A stretch of 64,000 nucleotides of DNA from Flavobacterium panacis (lineage in GTDB: Bacteria; Bacteroidota; Bacteroidia; Flavobacteriales; Flavobacteriaceae), in assembly GCF_024649945.1 (NCBI RefSeq), contig NZ_JANKMS010000007.1, forward strand, positions 124,001 through 188,000, in the 5' to 3' direction. The stretch's first letter is position 1. Each line of letters opens with the position of its first letter. This document shows positions 50,917 to 57,948 of this stretch, piece after piece. The position numbers were made by a program, and so were the translations under genes. The notes beneath the pieces were generated by a model. The model did no database searches and was not told the origin of the DNA. It saw only the letters and a program-made list of their open reading frames with translations.

Positions 50917-51272
50917 ATAGTGTCTTTTATTTTTTTAATTAATGACGCTAACATTCTTTCAATCTCTCGACTATCCTCGTATAAATGGTTAAATTCTTCT
51001 TCGTTTATGTAAATGATGTTTTTTGCAATTTCAAGTTGTGTTTGCATTTCAAATAAAGAACCAAGAGAAATGTATAAAAATCGTAAAAAATCTTTATTAC
51101 TTTCTCTTCCAGATCCTTCTGCAATGTTACTTGGAATTGATACTGAACTTCGACGTATTTGCGAAGTTAATCCAAAAGTTTCTTCTTTTGGAAAAGTTCG
51201 AGTTGTTTTATAAATTTTTGTAACTAAGGAAATTGATTTCTGCCAAACCAATATTTTTCTAAAATGACTCAT
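50913..51272 (-). CDS. Four-helix-bundle protein (23S rRNA intervening-sequence protein family)
   Basis: The 119-residue product matches the family along its length: ILVWQKSISLVTKIYKTTRTFP, FGLTSQIRRSSVSIPSNIAEGSGR with the hallmark IPSNIAEG, FLRFLYISLGSLFEMQTQLEIAK, and EREIERMLASL-like C-terminal helix. The family was named from genes inside 23S rRNA intervening sequences and shares its fold with the Avd accessory protein of diversity-generating retroelements. Here it is far from any rRNA or reverse transcriptase gene. It is bracketed by inverted period-8 arrays. Biological role is unknown. Confidence 0.9.
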   Translation of the reverse strand: MSHFRKILVWQKSISLVTKIYKTTRTFPKEETFGLTSQIRRSSVSIPSNIAEGSGRESNKDFLRFLYISLGSLFEMQTQLEIAKNIIYINEEEFNHLYEDSREIERMLASLIKKIKDTI

Positions 51273-51332
51273 CCATTTATTTTTAAATAATTAAATTTAA
51301 AAATAAGAAAAATCCCTCAAAAGCAGAAGGAA

Positions 51333-51372
51333 AACTCAGAATCTTAGAATCTTTGCACTTAGCAACTTAACG
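51333..51372. repeat. 8-nt-period array, right arm bracketing the four-helix-bundle gene
   Basis: Words ACTCAGAA, TCTTAGAA, TCTTTGCA, CTTAGCAA and CTTAACGC follow one another. The reverse complement contains AAGATTCTAAGATTCTGAGT, closely similar to the left array at 50875-50916. It ends at the stop codon of the next minus-strand gene. Confidence 0.75.
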
Positions 51373-51915
51373 CTAGTTCCAATTCTCCTCAAATCCATAA
51401 TCTTCGAAGCTGTCATCGCCTTCGAACATGTCAAGATCGTCTTCGTCTAAATCGTCTTCAAATTCTCCGTAGATATCGTCGTGCATGTCATCGGCTTCAA
51501 AGCTTTTTTCGATAGCGTCTGCTGGCATTTCACCATGAGAGAACAAAGTTTCTGGGTAAGTAACGCCAACTTGTTCATCTTCGATAGCAGCCAATTCAAC
51601 TAAGAAAGTCCACATGCTGATGAAATCATAAACGTAGATAATCTTTGTATTTTCTTTGTCTAAAATACTAGATAATGGATAATCGTTCATGGTTCTCATT
51701 TCGCCAGGAACATCTCCAGTATCAAAAAGCGGAATTTCATCTTCTTGATTCCAAGTATCATCACAAGTATAAAATGAAGCCACTTCTGATCCGTCAAAGC
51801 CAAAAGCGTTGAAGATGGCATTGTGTAAATCCTCAAGTGTATCTTCCTCAAGAATAGCAATGTCTCTGAAAATATCTTCTTCGGCGTCTAGAATTACTCT
51901 AAATTTATAAACCAT
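51373..51915 (-). CDS. Plasmid pRiA4b ORF-3-like protein with acidic tail
   Basis: The 180-residue product matches the pRiA4b ORF-3-like (IS1096 passenger-like) fold: YKFRVILDAEEDIFRDIAI, EDTLEDLHNAIFNAFGFDGSEVASFY, and YVYDFISMWTFLVELAAI. The C-terminal 45 residues are almost all Asp/Glu with some Met and Phe. Despite the family name there is no transposase, terminal repeat or other mobile hallmark here, and the gene has a normal bacteroidotal promoter. Function is unknown. Confidence 0.85.
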   Translation of the reverse strand: MVYKFRVILDAEEDIFRDIAILEEDTLEDLHNAIFNAFGFDGSEVASFYTCDDTWNQEDEIPLFDTGDVPGEMRTMNDYPLSSILDKENTKIIYVYDFISMWTFLVELAAIEDEQVGVTYPETLFSHGEMPADAIEKSFEADDMHDDIYGEFEDDLDEDDLDMFEGDDSFEDYGFEENWN

Positions 51916-51938
51916 AATCTTTGTTTTTATTGAGAGGT

Positions 51939-51946
51939 CAAAGGTA
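51939..51946 (-). promoter_or_regulatory. -7 box of the pRiA4b-like gene
   Basis: The minus strand reads TACCTTTG, a perfect TAnnTTTG and identical to the typA box, 23 bp upstream of the start at 51915. Confidence 0.65.
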
Positions 51947-52043
51947 AAATATAAAAAATGAAATACGAATCACGAATCGTGATTTGTTGAAAAGATTTTA
52001 GAAAGTTAATTTTCAATAGTTTGACTTTCAATAAAAAAAGAAA

Positions 52044-52637
52044 TTACTTTCTTGCCAGTCTTTTTCGAATCTTATGATAATGTTTGTGATAATTGCTTGG
52101 ATAACTTCTGCTTGGCGTCATATTATTAAAAATCAAAGCCGTTAGAAACAAAATCAGTACACCAACTAAAACCGGAGAAAGCACATACATATAACCTAAT
52201 GCTTTTACTTTTTCAGTTCCGATTACAGCAATTAGAGCTGTTGCGCCACCTGGAGGGTGAAGCGTTTTGGTAATCTGCATTAATATAATAGCGATAGAAA
52301 CTGCCAAAGGAGCGGCAATATACATGATGTCTGGAACCAATTTATGAACGGTTACACCAACAATAGCAGAAACTAAGTGACCGCCAATCAGATTTCTAGG
52401 CTGAGAAAATGGACTCTGAATAATTCCGTAAACCAAAACACTCGATGCTCCAAAAGAACCAATTAAATAGACTGCATCAGGGCCAGAAAAATGTATCGAT
52501 TGTACATAAGCCAAAATACCGATTCCGACAAAAGAACCTAAAAAAGACCAAAAATGTTCTTTAGAATCAATTAAGGTTTCTTTATAAAGAATATAACGTG
52601 TTTTGCGGTAGCTTCTTCTTATTTTTTCAGTTGGCAT
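52044..52637 (-). CDS. HPP-family integral membrane protein
   Basis: The 197-residue product has an Arg/Lys-rich N-terminus and about four or five hydrophobic segments, with the family signature LHPPGGATAL at about 126-135. FSQPRNLIGGHLVSA is the second conserved block. Some HPP proteins are linked to nitrite transport in plastids and cyanobacteria; a role here is unproven. It stands alone, upstream of the pRiA4b-like gene by more than 120 bp and downstream of the ClC gene by 88 bp. Confidence 0.88.
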   Translation of the reverse strand: MPTEKIRRSYRKTRYILYKETLIDSKEHFWSFLGSFVGIGILAYVQSIHFSGPDAVYLIGSFGASSVLVYGIIQSPFSQPRNLIGGHLVSAIVGVTVHKLVPDIMYIAAPLAVSIAIILMQITKTLHPPGGATALIAVIGTEKVKALGYMYVLSPVLVGVLILFLTALIFNNMTPSRSYPSNYHKHYHKIRKRLARK

Positions 52638-52725
52638 TATTGTGGTATTTTATTTTTCTCGTTATGCTTTTAAATATACTTTGAAGTATGTTTTTAATCT
52701 CTAATCTGTAGATTTCTAGATTAGA

Positions 52726-54006
52726 TTATTTTACTAAACTTGGCGAATAACTGTAAACAGTATACGGATAAATTGTTTTTGCTGTATATTTTGAGATCAA
52801 ACAAACTACCAAAATTGGGAAAAACAAGGTGTAATCATTTGTTAAGCCACAAACCAAGAAAATTGCTGTAAAAGGAGCATGAATACTTGCACTAAGAACT
52901 GCTGCCATTCCGATAATCATAAAATTAACTGGAATTACATTTACATGAAAAAAGCTATTTAAAATAGAAGCTAATAGTAATCCTAAGAATGCTCCAATAA
53001 ATAAACTTGGTGCAAAAACACCTCCGTCACCACCAGAAGCTAATGTTATAGAAGTAACAATTGGTTTTAGAATTAAAATGGCAATAAATGTCAGGGCTAA
53101 TGTTATGGTTAATTGAGCCTGAGCTGCATTTCCAAAAACTCCTTTGATAGCATGATAACCTTCTCCGTATAATTGTGGAAAAAAGAATAAAGAAAGACTC
53201 AAAACTGCTGATCCTAAAATGATTTTGTAATAATGTGTGTCAATTTTTCCAAATTGTGATTTGAAGAATAGTACACATTTTGTTAAATAAACTGAATTCA
53301 TTCCAGCTAAAATTCCCAAAAGGATAAAGTATGGAATTGCTTTTAAATTCCATGTTGCGATTGAAACTGCAAACAATGGTTCTTCTTTTAAAATGGTCAA
53401 TAAACCAAAAGCGATAGAAACTGCAATGACATTTGATATGATAAATGCTCGAGTAACTTTTCTAGAAATCACTTCGAAAGCAAATAAAATTCCTGCAATC
53501 GGACTGCTGAAAAGTGCCGTAACACCTGCCGCAACACCCGCACAGATTAATTCTGTTTTGTATTGACGGAAAACATTTTCTTTTTCGTGGGCAACAGAAC
53601 CAATGGTTGCTGTAGCGACAACTGTAGAAACTTCAATTCCTGTTGAACCTCCAAAAATAACCGTTAATAATCCGTTGATGAAGTGAGATGGAATTTTATA
53701 AGAAGGAAGATTTTTAGATTTTGATGCTGTACTTTCAAAAACTTCTTTGATTCCTTTGTTTTCTTTTTTCTTAAAAAGATATTGTCTTAAAAAATAAATT
53801 ACCGATAATCCGAAAACTGGAAATACGATGTAAAATACTGGGTGAACCGATACTTCATGGAAGAAGATTTCTTCGTAATATTCGGTTATTTTTTTAAGTG
53901 AAATTCCGAGAAAGGCTGATAAGAAGCCAATTAAAATAGAAACAATAACTAATTTTCGGAGTTTGATTAATTGATGATTTTTTTTGATTTGCGCCGTTTT
54001 GTTCAT
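52726..54006 (-). CDS. ClC-family chloride channel/antiporter
   Basis: From the ATG at 54006 the product has 426 residues; the frame opens at 54030, but a -7 box at 54049-54056 would leave almost no leader for that codon. It has about ten membrane segments. The ClC selectivity motifs are seen as FGGSTGIEVS, then CAGVAAGVTALFSSPIAGILFAFE, and SGGDGGVFAPSLFIGA. No C-terminal CBS domains are present. It should exchange or conduct chloride or fluoride across the inner membrane. Gating-glutamate assignment is uncertain: the usual GxGIPE is GSTGIEVS, with E one position earlier. Confidence 0.9.
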   Translation of the reverse strand: MNKTAQIKKNHQLIKLRKLVIVSILIGFLSAFLGISLKKITEYYEEIFFHEVSVHPVFYIVFPVFGLSVIYFLRQYLFKKKENKGIKEVFESTASKSKNLPSYKIPSHFINGLLTVIFGGSTGIEVSTVVATATIGSVAHEKENVFRQYKTELICAGVAAGVTALFSSPIAGILFAFEVISRKVTRAFIISNVIAVSIAFGLLTILKEEPLFAVSIATWNLKAIPYFILLGILAGMNSVYLTKCVLFFKSQFGKIDTHYYKIILGSAVLSLSLFFFPQLYGEGYHAIKGVFGNAAQAQLTITLALTFIAILILKPIVTSITLASGGDGGVFAPSLFIGAFLGLLLASILNSFFHVNVIPVNFMIIGMAAVLSASIHAPFTAIFLVCGLTNDYTLFFPILVVCLISKYTAKTIYPYTVYSYSPSLVK

Positions 54007-54048
54007 CACTATAAATTTGAAGATCCGCATTTTTTTATCTGCGGGTTA

Positions 54049-54056
54049 CAAATTTA
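54049..54056 (-). promoter_or_regulatory. -7 box of the ClC gene
   Basis: The minus strand reads TAAATTTG (TAnnTTTG), identical to the box at 38317. It is 42 bp upstream of the preferred start at 54006. Confidence 0.55.
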
Positions 54057-54164
54057 AGCATGAAATTCGGTTTTTTCTAGGAAATCTTCATTTTAGTGTG
54101 TTAAATCTCATATAAACAGGAAAAATCTTTCAAGCTATTTAAATGGAATATTGAAGAGAAATTG

Positions 54165-54229
54165 CTCGCAAAGTCGCAGAGTCGCAAAGTTTTTTAAGTA
54201 AATTCTTTGCGACTCTGCGACTTTGCGAG
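54165..54229. repeat. Perfect 25-bp inverted repeat with 8-nt period (GCAAAGTC type)
   Basis: The arms 54165-54189 and 54205-54229 are perfectly complementary with a 15-nt loop. Each arm is three near-identical 8-nt words (GCAAAGTC, GCAGAGTC, GCAAAGTT on the left). It lies 18 bp past the stop codon of the VOC gene and about 110 bp before the ClC promoter. It may act as terminator, although no U-run follows on the minus strand. Confidence 0.88.
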
Positions 54230-54247
54230 ATTAAAAAAATGACTTAA

Positions 54248-54637
54248 TTATCTCTCATAGAATTCTATTGGAAGCAAATCAGGATCAGCAATAAAAGTAA
54301 AACGTTTTTCGGTCGTTTCATCAATTCTAATGGGTTCTGATTCAATGTTTTTAGAAGTCAAAAAAGCAATTGTTTCTTCTAAATTAATTACTTCAAAAGC
54401 TAAATGACGTAAACCAACTGCTTCTGGACGTGAAGGTCTTTGCGGCGGATTTGGAAAGGAAAATAATTCCACGACATAAGAACCATTCAAAGCCAAATCT
54501 AATTTATACGACTGGCGTTCTTCGCGATAGATTTCTCTAATGATTGTTAAACCTAAGATCTGAGTATAAAAGTGTTTCGACTTTTCATAATCGGAACATA
54601 AAATGGCAATATGATGGACTTTATTAAGAGTAAGCAT
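54248..54637 (-). CDS. VOC-family (glyoxalase-like) metalloprotein
   Basis: The 129-residue product is a two-module VOC domain: VHHIAILCSDYEKSKHFYTQILG in the first half and GLRHLAFEVINLEETIAFL with DPDLLPIEFYE in the second. H8 and H77 plus glutamates (E58 and E127 by position) are the likely metal ligands. It resembles the GloA2/YwbC-type group, not proven glyoxalase I. Its start overlaps the acetyltransferase stop by one base, indicating translational coupling. Confidence 0.88.
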   Translation of the reverse strand: MLTLNKVHHIAILCSDYEKSKHFYTQILGLTIIREIYREERQSYKLDLALNGSYVVELFSFPNPPQRPSRPEAVGLRHLAFEVINLEETIAFLTSKNIESEPIRIDETTEKRFTFIADPDLLPIEFYER

Positions 54638-55212
54638 TATTTTTCTTGTTCAGGTTCTTGATTTAATTTTCGAATAACTTTTGCCGGATTTCCAACTGCC
54701 AACGAATTGTCTGGAATATCTTTCGTAACCACAGATCCAGCTCCAATAACACAACCTTTTCCGATGGTTACGCCTGGGCAGATAACCGAATTTCCTCCAA
54801 TCCAACAATCGTCTCCAATGGTTACAGGATAAGCATTTTCAAGTGTTTTTCTTAATTCAGCGTTAAGCGGATGTGAAGCCGTATAAATTTGAACATTTGG
54901 CGCAATAAAAACATTTGAGCCAATATTTACTGGCGCACAGTCTAGAACAACACAATTTACATTGAAATAAACGTTGTCCCCGCAGAAAATATTATAACCA
55001 TAATCGCAATGAAAAGGAGGTTCGATGTAAAATCCCTCTCCTTTATTTGGAATCAGTTCTTTCAGGATTTCTTTTGCTTTTTTAGTCACTCTGTATTCTT
55101 TTACATTCAAACTATGTAAAAGATTTTTTGCGGCGCGACGGCCTTTCACTAATTCTGGATCAAAAGCGTTATAATATTCGCTTGAGATCATTTTTTCTTT
55201 TTCTGTTTTCAT
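54637..55212 (-). CDS. Sugar O-acetyltransferase (maltose acetyltransferase family)
   Basis: The 191-residue product has the Maa N-terminal segment (MISSEYYNAFDPELVKGRRAAKNLLHSLN) and a left-handed beta-helix of hexapeptide repeats (VTIGDDCWIGGNSVICPGV, IGKGCVIGAGSVVTKDIP). The catalytic His is in TASHPL, and AVGNPAKVIR closes the domain. It acetylates sugars with acetyl-CoA; the natural substrate is unknown. It overlaps by one base with genes on both sides. Confidence 0.93.
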   Translation of the reverse strand: MKTEKEKMISSEYYNAFDPELVKGRRAAKNLLHSLNVKEYRVTKKAKEILKELIPNKGEGFYIEPPFHCDYGYNIFCGDNVYFNVNCVVLDCAPVNIGSNVFIAPNVQIYTASHPLNAELRKTLENAYPVTIGDDCWIGGNSVICPGVTIGKGCVIGAGSVVTKDIPDNSLAVGNPAKVIRKLNQEPEQEK

Positions 55213-56702
55213 TACTTAATCTTATTCTTTTTTAGAATTTCATCTAAAGAATCGCTTCCCCAGCCTTCATTCATATTTTTATTATAATTTCTTGCTTCTA
55301 ATATTTTTTTATTGATAGCATTATTTTTAAAAGAAATTAATGTTTCTACAATTTGCAAATAAACGTGAGGATTATCTTCATTTTTTAATCTTTGAAAAAG
55401 ACTGCCTGTAAAAGAAGAATCATGAAGTTCTAAAATCTTTGAGCAATAAATTTCAAAATCATTAACATAGGCATTTGCAATTTTTTCTTTGATAACATTA
55501 TAAGCAAAAGACTTGTCATTTAAGAGAATGAAATTTAGTAAAGTTTCTTCTAAATTCTCAGTAAACATTTTTGGGTTAGTCTGAGATTTTTTTTCTGTCT
55601 TTTTAATTTGATAATTTGGCATTAGCTCCTTTTTAGCAAGCTCTAAAGTCTTAGTACTATTTAGTAGCAAAAGATATTTAAAACCATCCAAAGTAATAAT
55701 GTGTTCGTTCTGCCAAATTCTCCATAATAAATCATTATATAACTGAGATTTATTTGCTAAAATTGCTTCATACACAAATTTGATATGATATTCTTTGATG
55801 TTTTGATGCTGAACTTTTGTAAAAGGAATTTTTAATAACTCCAATGCATCAGCATTTTTATAGGCAGCAATTGCATCATACATTTCAAGCCATTCATTAG
55901 AGAAATGATCATTATCGAGAGTTTCATATAATCTCTTTTCTAAAAAGGGAAAAAAATGCGGATCGGGAAAATTTTGGATGGCTCGGTAAGTAAAAAAATA
56001 ACCACTTTCTCCATCATCGTTTAAATCTTTGTCTCTATTGTTAAGAATTAGTTCAATATCGTTTGGATTTTTATATTTAGATAAAGTAACTAAAGCATTT
56101 TGATTATGATTTTTTATAACTAGAGAACGTAATTTAGGATATAAAGCTTCTGTTGGGATTGCCTTTTCAATTGCATTATTTAGTGCATTGAGACTGTTTT
56201 TCTGATTGATTAAGATTTTTTCTATTTTTGAAAATTCATCTTTATCTAGTTGTCTGATTTCTGAATTTTCATACTCTGGATTAACAAGATTGATATAAAA
56301 ATCTCCTACTTTCTCAGTAGAAATCATACAACCAAATTCAGTTTTTACTAAAGCATTATCGTTGATATGATTTTTAACTAATGAAAATAAATCAAAATTT
56401 TTATAATTACCTAAAGCCCAAAATGAATAACATCTTACAGCAGCATTAGGATGGTCAGTTAAGAGTAACAATTCTTCTTTTGAAGCAATTTTCTTCAGTT
56501 CTTCAAAATTATCATATTGTTCGGGTCTAATTCCTCCATAACCTACAGCAGATCCCTTTACAACATTAATTTTTTCTATTTTTTTTACTACAATATTGGT
56601 TTCATCAGATACTTCACTAATCTTTTTTTTTGAACAACTTATTATAAAAAACAGCATTACAAATGCTATAATTTTTAAAACTTTTAGGGCTAAGTTGCTC
56701 AT
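55212..56702 (-). CDS. HEAT-repeat-like lipoprotein, unknown function
   Basis: The 496-residue product has a lipoprotein signal with C23 (IISC). Most of the mature protein is helical. HEAT-like units are visible, for example LLTDHPNAAVRCYSFWALGNY (about 80-100) and LKNEDNPHVYLQIVETLISFKNN (about 445-467). Charged loops separate them, and the protein ends with a short polar tail. No catalytic motif is evident. It is first in a tightly coupled trio with the acetyltransferase and VOC genes, both junctions overlapping by one base. Confidence 0.75.
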   Translation of the reverse strand: MSNLALKVLKIIAFVMLFFIISCSKKKISEVSDETNIVVKKIEKINVVKGSAVGYGGIRPEQYDNFEELKKIASKEELLLLTDHPNAAVRCYSFWALGNYKNFDLFSLVKNHINDNALVKTEFGCMISTEKVGDFYINLVNPEYENSEIRQLDKDEFSKIEKILINQKNSLNALNNAIEKAIPTEALYPKLRSLVIKNHNQNALVTLSKYKNPNDIELILNNRDKDLNDDGESGYFFTYRAIQNFPDPHFFPFLEKRLYETLDNDHFSNEWLEMYDAIAAYKNADALELLKIPFTKVQHQNIKEYHIKFVYEAILANKSQLYNDLLWRIWQNEHIITLDGFKYLLLLNSTKTLELAKKELMPNYQIKKTEKKSQTNPKMFTENLEETLLNFILLNDKSFAYNVIKEKIANAYVNDFEIYCSKILELHDSSFTGSLFQRLKNEDNPHVYLQIVETLISFKNNAINKKILEARNYNKNMNEGWGSDSLDEILKKNKIK

Positions 56703-56731
56703 TTATTTATTGAATTGAATTAGAGAAGTGA

Positions 56732-57190
56732 TTACATTTTCGTCTTGGCGATTTTGTCGTGTATTTTTGGAATTTCCTGTAATGCGGCAGTGCAATACCA
56801 AGGAGTTAATTCGGCTTCGAGTAAATTGGCTTTTATCGCGGGATCAGTTGCAACAAGAGCTTTGGCTTCGTCTATGGTTTCAACATTAAAAATATAAATG
56901 CCACGATAATTTCTATCATTTTTCATAAAAGGTCCGGCAACGACCAGTTTTCCTTCTTTGGCTAGCTTTCCAATATTAGCCATATGACCTTCAAATAATT
57001 TTTTGGTTTCTTCTTTGGATGCTGTTGTATTGGTTCCAGATTTTAAAAGGCAAAAAACATATTTCTTCATTCCGTATTCGTCGGCGTGAAGTGATTTTGC
57101 TAATGCTTCATCATATTTTACTTCGGTTTCTTGAGAAAATCCGATTGTTGTAAAAAGTGAAAATGCTAGAATAAAAATGGATGTTTTCAT
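56732..57190 (-). CDS. Secreted YCII-related domain protein
   Basis: From the ATG at 57190 the product has 152 residues with a signal peptide (FSLFTTIGFSQ). A longer frame reaches 57256 but that part is inside the intergenic repeat at 57207-57339 and encodes no sensible leader. The YCII domain (about 45-140) shows KKYVFCLLKSG, FEGHMANIGKLAKEGKLVVAGPF and ETIDEAKALVATDPAI with the conserved His and Asp. Most YCII proteins are cytoplasmic; a secreted form is common in Flavobacteriia. Function is unknown. Confidence 0.85.
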   Translation of the reverse strand: MKTSIFILAFSLFTTIGFSQETEVKYDEALAKSLHADEYGMKKYVFCLLKSGTNTTASKEETKKLFEGHMANIGKLAKEGKLVVAGPFMKNDRNYRGIYIFNVETIDEAKALVATDPAIKANLLEAELTPWYCTAALQEIPKIHDKIAKTKM

Positions 57191-57206
57191 ATATTTTTTT
57201 TGTTTT

Positions 57207-57339
57207 AACACATAGAAACATAGTTGTAAAACGTGTTGAAGGCATTTCATTTCCATACATTCACATAGAGCTATGTGTAAAATCTAGATTTTCTAAAATA
57301 TTCTTTTCTAGAAATAAAAAATCTATGTTTCTATGTGTT
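57207..57339. repeat. Inverted repeat of the ACATAGAA type with inner palindrome
   Basis: AACACATAGAAACATAG (57207-57223) pairs perfectly with CTATGTTTCTATGTGTT (57323-57339). An inner palindrome CACATAG AG CTATGTG lies at 57272-57287. The outer arms are the same sequence as those at 45482 and 45672, 12 kb away, while the interior differs. It separates the DinB gene end from the YCII gene start, both on the minus strand. Confidence 0.82.
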
Positions 57340-57348
57340 TAAATACGA

Positions 57349-57807
57349 TTAAAGCAATTTCTTCAAAATCACAATCTGACCTAAATGATAGACATCATGC
57401 TGAATAATTCCGTGAAGATGTTCGTAATAACTATGACCATTATTCACGTAAATTTTCGCTAAATCAGCATCGTCAAAACTTTCAAAAAAAGCAGTCCACG
57501 AATCTTGAGATTTTGCCAATGTTTGCAGCGATTGTTCCCAAGCCACTTCAGAAGGATCTAGAACAGGAACAAAATAGTTATGGTCTGGCGTAACAATAAC
57601 TTCTCCCTGCATACGCTCTAAAATGTTTCTTCTCCATTGAATCAAATGATTCACAATTTCCCAAATCGTATTCAGGTTTGGATTTATTTTTCTGTACGCT
57701 TGCTCAGCGGTTACATTTTGTAAAGTGTTAGCTAGATTAACTTCCAGCCAAGGATTTCCATTATAAATGGATTGATATAAATTTGAAATTCTAGTACTTT
57801 CTGACAT
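57349..57807 (-). CDS. DinB-family protein
   Basis: The 152-residue product is a helical bundle of the DinB/YfiT-like superfamily. Metal-ligand histidines are seen in WEIVNHLIQW (H53), HGIIQHD and YHLGQIVILKK near the C-terminus. NLYQSIYNGNPWLEVNLANTLQNV is a common flavobacterial DinB opening. Members include thiol-dependent S-transferases; the substrate here is unknown. It stands alone between a repeat element and the divergent TonB-receptor gene. Confidence 0.87.
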   Translation of the reverse strand: MSESTRISNLYQSIYNGNPWLEVNLANTLQNVTAEQAYRKINPNLNTIWEIVNHLIQWRRNILERMQGEVIVTPDHNYFVPVLDPSEVAWEQSLQTLAKSQDSWTAFFESFDDADLAKIYVNNGHSYYEHLHGIIQHDVYHLGQIVILKKLL

Positions 57808-57919
57808 AGATGGTAATTTTTTGGAATTGCTAGCTAAGATACAAATAAGTTCATTTACAACTCATCCTTAAAATTCTACAATTGGGTTATTATATATTTT
57901 TTAACAGGAATTGTTAAAA

Positions 57920-57927
57920 TACATTTG
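57920..57927 (+). promoter_or_regulatory. -7 box of the TonB-receptor gene
   Basis: TACATTTG fits TAnnTTTG, 21 bp before the ATG at 57949. The longer frame opens at a TTG inside this box, so the ATG is preferred. Confidence 0.65.
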
Positions 57928-57948
57928 CTTCATCAAAAACCAATAATC

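Noticed and set aside
51373..51915. Evidence for an IS1096-like mobile element from the pRiA4b-family name
   Set aside because: No transposase, terminal inverted repeats or target duplication are present. The gene has an ordinary promoter and looks chromosomal.
57191..57256. N-terminal extension of the YCII protein
   Set aside because: It reads through the intergenic inverted repeat and precedes a normal signal peptide starting at 57190.
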